Source: Tissierellia bacterium
GTDB lineage: Bacteria; Bacillota; Clostridia; Tissierellales; Dethiosulfatibacteraceae
DNA: 5,748 bases
Reading direction: 5' to 3'
NCBI GenBank assembly: GCA_007116605.1
Contig: SKID01000064.1
Span: 1 to 5,748, forward strand
The notes below the pieces were generated by a model. It worked only from the letters and a program-made list of their open reading frames with translations, did not search any database and was not told the DNA's origin. Of this stretch, positions 5,017-5,748 are shown in pieces; position 1 is the first letter of the stretch, and each line of letters begins with the position of its first letter. Position numbers and translations under genes: made by a program.

Positions 5017-5748
5017 TTAACTCTGCAAAATAACAATGCTCTTATTTGATATGCATTCTACGAAACCTTCAATACTTGAATGTATATTAGAACCCAATTT
5101 GCCATCAGGTATTCCCGCAATTTTTTGTCCCTTTTCAATTTTTTGTCCTTTTTTTACTAAAGGGATTGCTGGATTTCCAATATGCTGATTTAAAAGGATT
5201 TCCACTCGTTTAACTTCTATGGTTACTTTTTCAAATGTCGCTTTGATATCGTAGTCTTTAATGCCTAATTGTGTCATCAACTTATTAATAGGATATCTTC
5301 TGTATTCTCTAAATGCATGCACACTCATTGGTTGATTTTTATGGGGATTGCTTATCCCGTTCCGGCTAAATTCTTTCTTAAGCATTTGGTGTAATTTCCA
5401 AGGCTGTAGTTCCATGATACAAGCATACTGACACAATCTGCATTCACAACACAAATAGGCAGTCGTAGCACTTAACTCATCCTCACATGTGTTTCCATAA
5501 CTTGCGAGTCTCATTAACTTATCAGGCTTCATATTATGTCCTATCAGGTTTCTTGGACATACTTCACTGCACAGATTACAATGCATGCACGCTGTCTTTG
5601 CTTCTCGTAGCATGTTTTCTATGCTTTTCTCAAAAGTTTTTATCAGTGGATGATCTATAGGAAGGACAATCAGGCCTTTAGTCGTTTTTGTCACTGGCTC
5701 TTTTAAATTATCTACAACCCTACCCATCATGGGTCCACCATTAATTAC
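5017..5748 (-). CDS. pduS: PduS-like cobalamin reductase, RnfC-like Fe-S flavoprotein (5' end missing)
   Basis: The frame is open to the window edge; six codons (VINGGP) precede the Met at 5730 and fit the family motif GGPMMGR, so that Met is internal. The visible 243 residues are the C-terminal half of a protein usually about 450 aa long; the N-terminal flavin/NADH-binding part is outside. There are two ferredoxin-type [4Fe-4S] motifs: CMHCNLCSEVCP (bases 5557-5589 span the four Cys) and CECRLCQYAC with a preceding Cys (5419-5451). A C-terminal barrel-sandwich region follows (LVKKGQKIEKG ... IHSSIEGFV). PduS transfers electrons from NADH to cob(III)/cob(II)alamin for reactivation of the B12-dependent diol dehydratase in the microcompartment lumen, and it contacts PduT in the shell. 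All eight cluster Cys are present. An RnfC subunit is unlikely because pduT follows at once. Confidence 0.9.
   Translation of the reverse strand, partial: VINGGPMMGRVVDNLKEPVTKTTKGLIVLPIDHPLIKTFEKSIENMLREAKTACMHCNLCSEVCPRNLIGHNMKPDKLMRLASYGNTCEDELSATTAYLCCECRLCQYACIMELQPWKLHQMLKKEFSRNGISNPHKNQPMSVHAFREYRRYPINKLMTQLGIKDYDIKATFEKVTIEVKRVEILLNQHIGNPAIPLVKKGQKIEKGQKIAGIPDGKLGSNIHSSIEGFVECISNKSIVILQS

Noticed and set aside
5728..5730. ATG as the start of pduS
   Set aside because: The preceding codons continue the GGPMMGR family motif, and the N-terminal half of the protein would be missing; the gene is cut by the window edge.

Overview
The window is an AT-rich piece of a low-GC, probably anaerobic Firmicute (Clostridia-like). 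The evidence is the base composition, the strong AGGAGG-type ribosome binding sites and the protein families. It holds the tail of a propanediol-utilisation-type (Pdu) bacterial microcompartment (BMC) gene cluster on the minus strand. The cluster runs convergently into a plus-strand replication gene that is cut by the left edge.

Read in the direction of transcription (right to left), the order is: pduS (5' end off the window; Rnf/RnfC-like iron-sulfur flavoprotein, cobalamin reductase); pduT (tandem-BMC-domain trimeric shell protein); an unrecognised 275-residue polytopic membrane protein; glpK (glycerol kinase); and a PduQ-like iron-containing alcohol dehydrogenase. The first three genes are tightly packed (19- and 12-base gaps, with the ribosome binding site of the membrane protein overlapping the pduT stop) and are very likely co-transcribed. 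glpK and pduQ are each preceded by longer spacers (166 and 223 bases) that carry hairpins, so they may be separately regulated. On the left, a DnaC/DnaI-type helicase loader ends 12 bases from the pduQ stop codon.

Functional reading (inference): a microcompartment dehydrates 1,2-propanediol and/or glycerol to an aldehyde. PduQ reduces the aldehyde to the alcohol and regenerates NAD+, PduS supports cobalamin recycling, and PduT is a shell facet. GlpK would draw glycerol into the oxidative branch as glycerol 3-phosphate. The membrane protein sits where a substrate facilitator (PduF or GlpF) would be expected, but it lacks aquaglyceroporin motifs, so it is the best candidate here for an undescribed component.

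Points most worth a second look: the membrane protein and its possible two-repeat architecture; a Gly in PduT where the enterobacterial protein has its [4Fe-4S]-ligating pore Cys; a Thr in GlpK where PTS-regulated Bacilli have the phosphorylatable His; two related hairpins flanking glpK; and a perfect 13-bp inverted repeat with a cre-like loop in the glpK leader. No tRNA, rRNA, CRISPR array or intact insertion sequence was seen.
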